From NCBI GenBank assembly GCA_036677085.1, contig JAKFFI010000036.1, positions 1-64,000 on the forward strand: a stretch of DNA of 64,000 nt, given 5' to 3'. Origin of the DNA: JAGPUQ01 sp036677085. GTDB lineage: Bacteria; Pseudomonadota; Gammaproteobacteria; Pseudomonadales; Porticoccaceae. The position numbers and the translations under genes are program-made. The notes beneath the pieces are model-generated. The model worked only from the letters and a program-made list of their open reading frames with translations, made no database searches and was not told the origin of the DNA. This document shows positions 35,114 to 44,173 of the stretch, piece after piece; within the stretch, counting starts at the first letter, position 1; each line of letters opens with the position of its first letter.

Positions 35114-36280
35114 GTGAATTTCGATCTCGACGAGGAATACCGCCTCATCAACACCACGGTGAACCGTTTCGTGGATGAAGCTCTGATGCCGCTGGAGACG
35201 GTTGTGCTCGCCCGCGAAGCCGCAGGCCAGGGCTATCACCTGACACCGGAGGAACTCGAACCCCTGCACCGCCAGTGCCGGGAACTGGGTCTGTGGGGAC
35301 TCGACTGCCCGGCCGCCACCGGCGGCGCCGAGCTGCCGGCGCTGGCCATGGTGGGCGTGAATGAAGCACTCGGGCGCACCGTGACGCCTTTTACCTTTCC
35401 GCCCGATTCGCCCAACCTGCATATGCTGCAAGCGACGGTCAACGACGCACAGCGCAGCAAGTATCTCGAACCCTATGCGCGTGGCGAGACGATCTCCGCC
35501 ATCGCCATTTCCGAACCTGGCGCGGGTGCGGACCCGGCGGCGATGATCACCCGCGCCCGCCGCGACGGCGACGACTGGGTGCTCGACGGCCGCAAAATCT
35601 GGGTCAGCAAGGTGGACGAGGCCGATTTCACCGTGGTGATGGCGGTCACCGACCCGGCGCGGGGCGCGCGCGGCGGCATCTCGGCTTTTGTGGTGGACCG
35701 CGGCACGCCGGGCTTTGAAGTGGCGCGCGCCATTCCCATCATCGGCGGTCACACCACTTTCGAGGTGGTGCTGGACAACTGCCGCCTGCCGGCCAGTCAG
35801 CTGCTCGGCGCCGAGGGCCAAGGCTTCGCGCCCATGCAGTTGCGCCTGATCGTGCGCCGCCTGCAGATGGGCGCCTGGTGCCTGGGCATGGCGCGGCGCG
35901 CGCTCGCCATGCTGTGTCAGCACGCCAACGAGCGCACCACCTTCGGTGCGCTGCTGGCGGACCGCCAGGCGATCCAGTGGTGGGTCGCCGACGCCGAGAC
36001 CCGCATCCACTGCCTGCAACTCATGCTCTGGCACGCCGCCTGCCGGCAGGACGCGGGCGCCGACGTGCGCACCGAGGCCAGCATGATCAAGCTCTATGGC
36101 ACCGAGCTCGCCACTGACGTCATCGACTGGGCCATGCAGGCCCACGGCGCCATGGGCATGACCAAGGAACTGCCGCTGCAACTCATGGCGCAGCGGGTGC
36201 GGGTGATGCGCATCTACGAGGGACCGAGCGAAGTCCATCGGTGGGTGCTGGCGCGCAACCGGCTGCGGGAAAGACAGTAG
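35114..36280 (+). CDS. Acyl-CoA dehydrogenase family protein
   Basis: A 388-residue FAD-dependent acyl-CoA dehydrogenase with the flavin segment AIAISEPGAGAD, the substrate region and the C-terminal motif IYEGPSEVHRW carrying the catalytic glutamate position. It introduces the alpha,beta double bond into an acyl-CoA. The GTG at 35114 has GGAG upstream; a TTG at 35087 overlapping the previous stop is the alternative start. Confidence 0.88.
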   Translation: MNFDLDEEYRLINTTVNRFVDEALMPLETVVLAREAAGQGYHLTPEELEPLHRQCRELGLWGLDCPAATGGAELPALAMVGVNEALGRTVTPFTFPPDSPNLHMLQATVNDAQRSKYLEPYARGETISAIAISEPGAGADPAAMITRARRDGDDWVLDGRKIWVSKVDEADFTVVMAVTDPARGARGGISAFVVDRGTPGFEVARAIPIIGGHTTFEVVLDNCRLPASQLLGAEGQGFAPMQLRLIVRRLQMGAWCLGMARRALAMLCQHANERTTFGALLADRQAIQWWVADAETRIHCLQLMLWHAACRQDAGADVRTEASMIKLYGTELATDVIDWAMQAHGAMGMTKELPLQLMAQRVRVMRIYEGPSEVHRWVLARNRLRERQ

Positions 36281-36343
36281 TTTGGCGCAGGGCGGACAAA
36301 CCCCGGTGCGCTCGCCCGGTCCCGCCGTCCTGCGCAAGCCGTC

Positions 36344-36522
36344 GTCGATGCGCTGCGCTTGCCCCCTACGCCGGCGGCAGGGCCGATGGTGGATGCGCTG
36401 CGCTTATCCACCCTACGTCCTCGGCGGTGTGTTTTCGTAACCACCGCCGACGCCCGCTACGCCCACGACCGCGATTCGCGCTCGCGTAGGCCGGATAAGC
36501 CGCGCAGCGGCGCATCCGGCAC
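36344..36522. repeat. Cluster of three REP-like palindromic repeats
   Basis: Three related elements lie between converging genes: a degraded one (36344-36369, core GATGCGCTGCGCTT), a palindromic one (36388-36416, GGTGGATGCGCTGCGCTTATCCACC) and one of enterobacterial REP style (36486-36522, GCCGGATAAG ... GCATCCGGC). Such elements commonly sit downstream of operons and stabilise mRNA or act as transposase-dependent repeats. Confidence 0.7.
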
Positions 36523-36527
36523 GTGTC

Positions 36528-38237
36528 TCAGCGATGCGCGGCCAGAGGCCCGCGCAGCAGTTGCCCCGGATAGACGCCGGTGTGTTCGCCGTTGCGCATC
36601 AGCACTTGGCCGTTGACCACGGTGGCCGAGATGCCGGCGGCTTTCTGCACCAGGCGCCGCGCACCGGCGGGCAGATCGTGGCGCACCTCGGGCATCAGGG
36701 GCGCGACCTTGGCGGGGTCGAACACGATCAGGTCGGCGGCCATGCCGACGCGGATCAGGCCGCGGTCGTCGAAGCCCCAGGCAGTGGCGGGCTCCAGGGT
36801 CAGCATGCGCACCGCTTCTTCGAGGCTAAGCGCGCCTTTCTCCCGTACCCAATGGCTCAGCACATGGGTTTGCAGCGAGGAGTCCATGATCTGGGAGACG
36901 TGCGCGCCCGAGTCGGAGAAGGTCACCACCGAGCGCGGGTGACGCATCATCGCGAGCACATGGTCCTGATCTTCGTTGAACAGCGGCTGGCGGAAGAACA
37001 CCTTCAGCCGGTGTTCGAGGGCGACCTCGATCATCACTTCGACCGGGTCCTTGCCGCGCTCCCGTGCCAGCTCGGCGACGGTGCGGTGCGGCCCGGCGAC
37101 GCTGTCCATGACCAGCAGCCAGTCGTAGTCGGGACGGCGCATCTCGGCACCCACGCCCTGCTTCTCATCGTGGTTGCCGTTGGCGGACTCCACCAGCCTG
37201 GCGCGCAGCGCCGGATCGCGCAGCGCGGCTTCCTGGTCGGCGAGGGATTTCTTGCGCAGTTCCTTCCACACCGGGAACTTGTCGAACGGCAGCCGGGTTT
37301 CGAAGGACATCAGCACATTGAGCGCGCGGCTGTGTGCCTGGATGAACATGCGTCCGCCCATGGCGGCGGTTTCGTCGAGCAGATCGAAGTAGGGCGGCCA
37401 GATATCGGGTGCGCGGCGGCTGCTGAACATGCCGAAGGTAACCGGCCGGCCGGATTCGACCGCGAGGTCGCGCAGCCGCACCTGGTATTCCCGCTGCGCC
37501 TGGGGATCGCGGCCCGCCTCTTCATTGGCAATTTCAACGATGCCGGCGTCGAGGTCGCCGAGTACGCCCACCAGTTCGCGCACTTCGTCCCAGGTGGCGA
37601 CGCGGCTCGCCACCGGCTGGCCGTCCGGAGTCTGGTGATTGCGGGTGCGCGAGGTGGAAAAGCCGATGGCGCCGGCGCGCAGGGCGGACTCCAGTTCGGC
37701 CTTCATCGCCCGCATTTCGTCGGCGGTGGGCGCCTCGGAGAAGGCGCGCTCGCCCATGGCGTAGGTGCGCAGCGCCGAGTGGCCGACGTAGCCACTGTAG
37801 TTGATGCCCTTGGGCAGGCGGTCGAGGGTGTTGAGGTAGTCCGCGAAGGTCTCCCAGTCCCAGTCGATGCCCGCTGCCATGGCCTCGCCGGAGATGTCCT
37901 CGGCGCGCTCCAGATTGCGCACCACCAGGGCCTTGTCCTTGGCGGCGCAGGGCGCCAGGGTAAAGCCGCAGTTGCCCATCACCACCGTGGTGATGCCGTG
38001 CCACACCGAGCAGGTGCCGAGGGGATCCCAGTTGATCTGGGCGTCCATGTGGGTGTGGCCGTCGACGAAGCCCGGCGTGACCACCTGGCCTTCGGCGTCG
38101 ATGACTTGCTTGGCCGGCTCGCGAATGCGGCCGATGTGGGCGATCTTGCCGCCGATCACGCCGACGTCGGCGCGGTAGCGCGGCAGCCCGGAACCGTCGA
38201 TGACGGTGCCATTCTTGATGATGAGGTCGTAGGTCAT
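36528..38237 (-). CDS. N-acyl-D-amino-acid deacylase-like amidohydrolase
   Basis: A 569-residue amidohydrolase of the D-aminoacylase family. It starts DLIIKNGTVIDG, has the metal-site GHTHMD (His61, His63), and later the motifs FSDSGAHVS and GMAADLIVFDP. Enzymes of this type release amino acids from N-acyl-D-amino acids or related amides. The ATG at 38237 starts the family's usual first strand. Neighbours give no direct substrate clue. Confidence 0.86.
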   Translation of the reverse strand: MTYDLIIKNGTVIDGSGLPRYRADVGVIGGKIAHIGRIREPAKQVIDAEGQVVTPGFVDGHTHMDAQINWDPLGTCSVWHGITTVVMGNCGFTLAPCAAKDKALVVRNLERAEDISGEAMAAGIDWDWETFADYLNTLDRLPKGINYSGYVGHSALRTYAMGERAFSEAPTADEMRAMKAELESALRAGAIGFSTSRTRNHQTPDGQPVASRVATWDEVRELVGVLGDLDAGIVEIANEEAGRDPQAQREYQVRLRDLAVESGRPVTFGMFSSRRAPDIWPPYFDLLDETAAMGGRMFIQAHSRALNVLMSFETRLPFDKFPVWKELRKKSLADQEAALRDPALRARLVESANGNHDEKQGVGAEMRRPDYDWLLVMDSVAGPHRTVAELARERGKDPVEVMIEVALEHRLKVFFRQPLFNEDQDHVLAMMRHPRSVVTFSDSGAHVSQIMDSSLQTHVLSHWVREKGALSLEEAVRMLTLEPATAWGFDDRGLIRVGMAADLIVFDPAKVAPLMPEVRHDLPAGARRLVQKAAGISATVVNGQVLMRNGEHTGVYPGQLLRGPLAAHR

Positions 38238-38464
38238 GGCTTTGGCTCCCGATGCCGGGGTCGGCATCTCGGTTGGAAATCGGGTATGGCGGAGCGCGGT
38301 GAAGTGCCGGTGGGCGATTGTTATGCGCGTCCCGGGCCGTCGCGCGCGGCCGGATCAGTCGAGCATAGCCCAGGGTAGTGCCAATAACCACCCGGAATGG
38401 CCCGGCCTGATGGCCGGGTCGTTGATTCCGGTCATGGCGCGCGGCGCGGTTTTACTGTTCGCGC

Positions 38465-38506
38465 TGTTCTGTCCGCAGTGTTCTGTCCGCAGTGTTCTGT
38501 CCGCAG
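38465..38506. repeat. 14-bp tandem repeat, three perfect copies
   Basis: TGTTCTGTCCGCAG is repeated three times without error and ends two bases before the stop codon of the following minus-strand SDR gene. Related sequence continues for four more bases. It is non-coding. Confidence 0.9.
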
Positions 38507-38508
38507 TG

Positions 38509-39282
38509 TTACTGAGCGATGAAACCGCCGTCGATCGCCAGCTCGGCGCCGGTGACGTACTTGGATTCCTCGCTGGCCAGGTAGAGCACGCCGTTGGCGA
38601 TATCCAGCGGCTCGCCGAGCCGGCCCATGGGCGCCATTTGCTCGAACATGCCGCGCACCTGCGCGGTGCCGCCGAGGTCCTGCATACCCTGCTCCAGCAT
38701 GGGGGTGAGGATCGGCCCCGGATGGATGGAATTGACCCGGATGTTGTTCTTGCGCTGCGCGCACTCCAGCGCCATCGACTTGGTGATGAGCCGCACCGCG
38801 CCCTTGCTCGAACTGTAGCCGCCCGCCGCCGCGAAGCCGACGATGCCGGCACCGGACGAGATATTGATGATGGAGCCGCCGCCGGTGCGCTCCATGACCG
38901 GAATCACCGCCTTCATGCCGAAAAACACGCCGTCGACATTGATCGCGTTCTGGCGGCGGAATTCCTCGGTACTGGTTTCCATCAGCGGCTTGGCGATGAA
39001 CATGGCGGCGTTGTTGTCGAGAATGTCGATGCGGCCGTAGGTGTCGAGCGCGAGTTTCACGATCGCGGCCCAGTCGGCTTCGCTGGAAACATCCTGGCGC
39101 ATGGCGACCGCCGCGCCGCCCGCCGCGACGATCTGCTCGGCCGTGGCGTGCGCGCCCGCTTCATTGATGTCGCCCACGACAATCTTGGCGCCTTCGCGGG
39201 CCAGCAGCGCGGCCGTTGCCCGCCCCATGCCCGCACTGCCGCCGCCGGTGATGATGGCTACTTTTCCTTCGACACGTCCCAT
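38509..39282 (-). CDS. SDR oxidoreductase
   Basis: A classical 257-residue short-chain dehydrogenase with the cofactor motif TGGGSAGMGRA, the NNAA motif, Ser in ISSGAG and the catalytic YSSSK. The C-terminal end carries YVTGAELAIDGGF. It should be an NAD(P)-dependent alcohol/ketone oxidoreductase; the substrate is not evident. GGGGGA precedes the ATG. Confidence 0.88.
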   Translation of the reverse strand: MGRVEGKVAIITGGGSAGMGRATAALLAREGAKIVVGDINEAGAHATAEQIVAAGGAAVAMRQDVSSEADWAAIVKLALDTYGRIDILDNNAAMFIAKPLMETSTEEFRRQNAINVDGVFFGMKAVIPVMERTGGGSIINISSGAGIVGFAAAGGYSSSKGAVRLITKSMALECAQRKNNIRVNSIHPGPILTPMLEQGMQDLGGTAQVRGMFEQMAPMGRLGEPLDIANGVLYLASEESKYVTGAELAIDGGFIAQ

Positions 39283-39324
39283 GGTGAATCCCCCGTTCCG
39301 GTTCTTGTTGGTTAATGGATTTTT

Positions 39325-40521
39325 TCAGTTGTCGCCCGCGATCTGATACGCCAGCCGCTTGAATTCATGGCTGAACGGATGCCAGAAACCGTAGGCGCGC
39401 TGGGTGAAAATCAACCCGGCGAGGTTGGCGCGCGGCGCGATCCAGGAATGGGTGCCGGCCATGCCGCCCCAGTGGTATTCGCCGATGGCACTCGCGGGTT
39501 CGCCGGTGGCCGGCGCATTCTTGATCGCAAAGCCCGCGCCGAACACCGTGTCCGGCATCTTCCAGGTGGGCAGGCGCACCTGCACGCCCGGCGCGAGCTG
39601 GTTGGTGTGCATCAGCGCGACCGCTTGCTCCGACAGGTAGCGTTTGCCGTTCCACTCGCCGCCGTTGACGATCATCTGGATGAAGCGGGTGTAGTCGCCG
39701 ATGGTGCCCACCAGACCGCCGCCGCCGGAATGAAAGCGCTTGGGTGCCAGCACGTTGCCGATCAGCAGATCGGGGCAGGGCTTGAGTCCCGGCTTCATGT
39801 TGTCGCGCAGATCGAGGGGCATGTAATTCTTGGTCAGCCGGTGATGTTTTTCCGGCGGCACATGAAAATCCGTATCCACCATGCCCAGCGGTTCGAACAG
39901 GCGCTCGCGCAGAAAATCGCGAAAGCTCTGCCCGGTCCAGATCTCGATCAGGCGCCCCAGGATGTCGATGCCGATGCTGTAATTCCAGCGCGCGCCGGGC
40001 TGAAAGATCAGCGGCAGCGCGGCGAGCTTGTCGATCATCTCCTCCAGCGACGAATTCATGTCCATGATGCGCTGCTCGGTGTAGAGCCTGTCCACCGGCG
40101 TCTCGGGAAACAGCCCGTAGGTGAAGCCCGAGCTGTGGCTGATCAACTGGCGCAGCGTAGGCGGTGTTTGCAGCGGCTCGGTGTCTGTCACTTCGGTCGC
40201 ACCCGGCTTCATCACCCGCAGGTTGCGAAACTCGGGGATGTGATCGGCCACTGCATCGTCCAGATCGAACACACCCTGGTCGTGGAGCATCATCACCGCC
40301 GCCGAGGTGATGATCTTGGTGCTGGAATAGATGCGGAAGATGGCGTCTTCCTGCATCGGCGTTTTGGCTTCGAGATCGGCCTGCCCCCAGGTTTTGACAT
40401 CGACGACCGCGCTGCCCTTGAGGATCACGGACACCAGCCCGCTGACCAGGCCCCCATCGACATAGGGCTGCATGGCGGCGTGGATGGGACTGAAGTCGTA
40501 GGGGGACGGAGTGATGGTCAA
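39325..40521 (-). CDS. Serine hydrolase, beta-lactamase/EstB family
   Basis: A 398-residue class C beta-lactamase-fold hydrolase with the nucleophile motif SSTK (Ser66-Lys69 if started at TTG 40521) and the second-motif tyrosine in WNYS (Tyr181). Such proteins are usually esterases (EstB-like). No ATG or strong ribosome binding site is seen near the family start. TTG at 40521 is my best choice; the frame stays open back to an ATG at 40833, but that part is low-complexity Arg-rich and lies opposite the protease leader region. Confidence 0.82.
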   Translation of the reverse strand: MTITPSPYDFSPIHAAMQPYVDGGLVSGLVSVILKGSAVVDVKTWGQADLEAKTPMQEDAIFRIYSSTKIITSAAVMMLHDQGVFDLDDAVADHIPEFRNLRVMKPGATEVTDTEPLQTPPTLRQLISHSSGFTYGLFPETPVDRLYTEQRIMDMNSSLEEMIDKLAALPLIFQPGARWNYSIGIDILGRLIEIWTGQSFRDFLRERLFEPLGMVDTDFHVPPEKHHRLTKNYMPLDLRDNMKPGLKPCPDLLIGNVLAPKRFHSGGGGLVGTIGDYTRFIQMIVNGGEWNGKRYLSEQAVALMHTNQLAPGVQVRLPTWKMPDTVFGAGFAIKNAPATGEPASAIGEYHWGGMAGTHSWIAPRANLAGLIFTQRAYGFWHPFSHEFKRLAYQIAGDN

Positions 40522-40851
40522 GCTGCTGATGGTGGCTTCTCCCGGTGCTGGCCTCCCGCGCCGCGCGGCAGGGCGATCGCGCAAAGTTACCCCAGGGTAG
40601 GGAAGCACGTCCAGCGCCGCACGCGCGACGACCGACCACTGGGCTCGCCGGATCGCCGGCCGTGACTTGTTCCGGTCATGGGGAAGGGATACGCTGGCCG
40701 TGCGCCGACGATGGGGCAGGGAAGCAAGAGCACGGCGGCGTCCCTCTCCCGAAGCCCGATTTTTCCGACGGCCCGGACCATGCCCGGGCGCGGGATGAGC
40801 TGCCAGTGGTGGCGTTGTCATCGATATCGACACGACAAAAGGAGAGGTCCC
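40522..40851. other. 330-bp divergent region before the S8 protease
   Basis: Lies between the esterase start and the protease leader ATG. It should hold promoters for both. A strong Shine-Dalgarno GGAGAGG is at 40841-40847. I see no clear sigma-70 boxes and no gene. Confidence 0.5.
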
Positions 40852-43133
40852 ATGTCATTACGCAATCCGCAATCCGCAATCCGCAATCCGCAATCCGCAA
40901 TCCGCGGCCGTTATCCATTTGTGCGCTGCTTGCAGCGCTGCTGCTTTGCCCGGTAGCTGCTCAGGCGCAGGAACCGGAACTCCCCAACGACGAAGGCCCC
41001 TATCTGGAGGGAGTGTTCGCCCGCGAGGCCGGTCCGCCGCTGATCCTGCCGGCCAAGCAGTCGGAGTACGAACCGGCACCGCTGTTCGATGAAGAAGGCA
41101 ACAGCAACAGCGTGATTGTGCTGCTCGATTTGGACGACCCGGCCTTCGATCCGGTACTGTCCGGCAAGGTCGAGCCGGGTGACCAGCTCGCCGCCGAACA
41201 GGCCATGCTGGAGGCCATCAATGCCAGGGAGCCGGCAACCGGGTTGATGTTCTCCAACCCCGAACAGGCCCGTTATCTGATCCCGTCCGACGATCGTCTT
41301 GGCCCCGAAGCGCGCGCATTGTTGAGTGCCGACCACCCCGACGAACTGCTGCATCGTTATCTGGTGCTGAGCTACCCCTCGGTCGACGCCGCCAAGGCTG
41401 CTGTCGATTATCTCGGGAAGCGGCCCGGCGTGGTATCGGCCGGCATCGACAGGAAGCTGGAATTTCTGTGGGCGCCGAATGACCCCTACTTTCCGATCAA
41501 CGCTGTCAGCGCCGGCCGCTACCAGTGGGGCATGCATGCCATGAACTTCCCCTCGGCCTGGGATCGCACCAGAGGACATGGCTATGTGGCGGCGATCGAC
41601 GGAGGGCTACCCAACAATCAGCCCCACGCCGATCTGGTGGCCAATTACCGGTCGCAGTTCTCTTTTGAAACCACCCTCAACCTAAATAGATTTCACGGCT
41701 CTCATGTGCTGGGCATTATCGGCGCCACTGCGAATAACAGCGTGGGCGTGGCCAGCGGCTGTCCCAATTGCAGCGTGGCCATGGTCCGTTGGAGCGGCAC
41801 AACCTCGGAAAGCGCCTCCGGGGTTTACGGCTTGATCGAACGCGGCCTCCAAGTGGTCAACATGAGCTTCGGAAAATCCGGTGTAAGTTGCTCAAGCTCC
41901 GAGATGACGTCGCTGTGCAATGCCATTGCCTCAGCGGATTCCCGCGACATTCTGTTGGTAGCCGCCGCGGGTAACAACGCTTCCAATACGACTCCCCAAT
42001 TCCCTGCAAGTCATGGGTCGGTACTGGCGGTTGGCGGAGTCGAAAATACCAACGCTGCCATTCCGGGGCAGTGGATTCGGTGGGATTACGGATATTTCGA
42101 TTACCCATATCCTGACCCCACTCCGTCGGAGTTTGTCGGTTCTACATACCCCGGCTTGAATGGCGTCGTGGGTCCAGCCAAATCCATCGTCTCCACGGTG
42201 CCCACGGGGTCCAATTACAATCCGTATCCGCCATTCAAATGCGGGGATGTCTCGGGTAACGATGAATCCGGTACCCCCAATGACGGTTACGGCAGTTGCA
42301 CGGGCACCTCCATGGCCGCGCCCCATGTCTCGGCCCTGGCGGGCATCCTGCGTTCCATCAACCCGCGCCTATCGCGCATTGCCATTCAGGATCGCATCCG
42401 CGCCAGCGGCAGCCACTATGCCGCCCAGACACAGGAGCTGGGATCGGGTCTACCCAACGTCCGCACCGCCGTGGACCAGACCATCGCCCAGACGCCCAAC
42501 AAGCTGGCGCCGCTGTTCGCCATGTACAGCTCCGGCCGGCTGGATTACTTCTACACCACGGTGCCGCAGATGGCAGCGGCGGCGGCCTGGGGGACGCTCA
42601 GGCCGGTCAACAGCACGCAAGGCAGCAACTATGATTCGGTGGGCACTGCCATCACCAATTACGCGCTTTTCCCGGGAGTCTTGCCAGCTTGGTCGACAAG
42701 ATATCCCAAGGCCCAAGTCTGGCTGTTCACCACACCGGAAAACCCCAAGAGTGCGTCGATTCCCCTGGTGCCCCTGTACCGATTGAGCTGGAAGTGTGGT
42801 GACGCCACGCCGGTTCCGCCCACGATCTGTTCCAGTAATTCGAACCATATGGACGTCACCTATACGGCGGACACTGCTGGCGTGTCCGCCTATCAAAGTG
42901 TGGGCTACAAGCTCGATGGCATCGAGGGCTATCTCTATCCCAAGACCATGACCCAGCCGGCGGGGACGGTGCGGCTGATGCGCAAATACAACCCGGCGCG
43001 CGACGACCACGCCATTTTCCCCGAGAGCCAGCTCAGCGCCATGGCTGCCCAGGGCTATACCCAGAACTCGGGCAGCGACTGGATTGGCTACGTCTACCCC
43101 AACACCAACGGCAATGTGCCGGTGATCCAGTGA
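40852..43133 (+). CDS. Secreted subtilisin-like (S8) serine protease, start out of frame by a 7-bp repeat
   Basis: The main frame encodes a signal peptide (hydrophobic CALLAALLLC, then AQA-Q cleavage near 40972), a pro-like region, an S8 peptidase domain with Asp (codon 41598), His (41694, HGSHVLG) and Ser (42309, GTSMAAPH), and a C-terminal DUF5648-type region with YFYT-like motifs. Cys-rich loops suit an exported enzyme. The only ATG with a strong ribosome binding site (40852) is followed by six 7-bp repeats and reads in the other frame to a stop at 40956. As sequenced, the protease is probably untranslated or poorly translated. One more repeat copy would join the ATG to the signal peptide in frame, giving a 41-residue signal peptide. 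Coordinates here span from that ATG. Confidence 0.8.
40861..40902. repeat. Heptanucleotide repeat CGCAATC x6 in the protease leader
   Basis: Six perfect, uninterrupted copies of CGCAATC start nine bases after the ATG at 40852. The unit length is not a multiple of three, so copy-number change shifts the reading frame. Three copies encode the seven-residue peptide RNPQSAI. Confidence 0.97.
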
Positions 43134-43195
43134 ATTGAAACGCCGGCGGCGGCTCGCGCCGGTGCCGGCATTCTTGATGATGGAGGGAATTCCCC

Positions 43196-44068
43196 ATGAA
43201 GATCCTACGACGTGCCTCGCGCGGTTTCTTTTTCTTCGCGCTTTCCGGTTGTCTGCTCGGTTTGTCGATATCGAGTGATGCACAGGATTTGACGGTAACG
43301 CCCGCAGTGCCCGAGGCCTATCAGCCGTTTACGATCAGGGGCCAGATTTCATGCCCGCTGAGTTCGGAAGAATCGGACAGCGACGTTTATGTACGCTCGG
43401 ATGGGATAGTGGTGGAGATCCGACGCCTGGATCCGGGTTTTGTGTGCCCCGTGATGTACAAGACAGCAGTCGTGAATGGTCTTCCCGGAGGCACCTACCC
43501 GCTTATATACAGAGGTCGGGACTGGAACGAGCCGGACACTGACCCACTTGAGGAGGTAACTGGCGGAGAGGTCGTTATCGCGCCCGCACCCCCCACCCAA
43601 CCCGTGTTCGCTTTCTACAACGACGGCATCGGCCACTATTTCATCACCGCCGGCACTGCCGAGCGGGATTCACTGCTGAGCGGCGGGGGTGGCGGTGGCT
43701 GGGGGATTGTGGACGAAGGCTTCAACGCCTGGCCGGCGGCCGGCCCGGCGCCCACGGCCGCCAAACCCGTATGCCGGTTCTATTCGGCGGTGGTGAACTC
43801 GCACTTCTACACTGCCGGCGCCAACGAGTGTGAACTGCTCAAGCAGCCCGGTTCCGGCTGGACCTACGAGGGCATCGCCTTCCGCGCTCTGGTGCCGACC
43901 AAGGGTTCCTGCTATCCCGGCACCACGCCGGTGTGGCGACTGTACAACGACCGCTTCGCCCAGGCCGACAGCAACCACCGTTTCGTGGTGAGCCCGGATA
44001 CCTATCGTCACATGATCGCCAACGGCTGGATCGGCGAGGGCGTGGCCTTCTGTTCGCCGGAGTCCTGA
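43196..44068 (+). CDS. Secreted DUF5648-repeat protein
   Basis: A 290-residue exported protein with a signal peptide (to about residue 30), an N-terminal beta-rich domain with paired cysteines, and a C-terminal region (about 135-288) with repeated motifs FYNDGIGHYF, FYSAVVNSHFYT and LYNDRF. These are typical of DUF5648, which also ends the protease upstream. The start has GGAGGG upstream. It lies 62 bases after the protease, same strand. Function is unknown; a shared surface-binding or substrate-binding role is inference. Confidence 0.8.
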   Translation: MKILRRASRGFFFFALSGCLLGLSISSDAQDLTVTPAVPEAYQPFTIRGQISCPLSSEESDSDVYVRSDGIVVEIRRLDPGFVCPVMYKTAVVNGLPGGTYPLIYRGRDWNEPDTDPLEEVTGGEVVIAPAPPTQPVFAFYNDGIGHYFITAGTAERDSLLSGGGGGGWGIVDEGFNAWPAAGPAPTAAKPVCRFYSAVVNSHFYTAGANECELLKQPGSGWTYEGIAFRALVPTKGSCYPGTTPVWRLYNDRFAQADSNHRFVVSPDTYRHMIANGWIGEGVAFCSPES

Positions 44069-44173
44069 CCGGGGCGGGGCAGTCCGCCCCGGCTCCCTGT
44101 TTTGCCGGCCGAGCGGTCTTGGGTACCGACCGGCCGGCGCTGCAATAGGTATCGCGCTGCGCCCCGTGCGCAG

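Noticed and set aside
36534..38378. 614-codon plus-strand frame
   Set aside because: Antisense to the amidohydrolase, which has clear motifs.
40861..40902. CRISPR array
   Set aside because: Units are contiguous 7-mers with no spacers; the 12-, 14- and 15-bp arrays likewise lack spacers.
40852..40956. Independent 34-residue peptide gene from the ATG at 40852
   Set aside because: Its body is only the repeat plus out-of-frame signal-peptide sequence; better explained as the protease start in the OFF phase.
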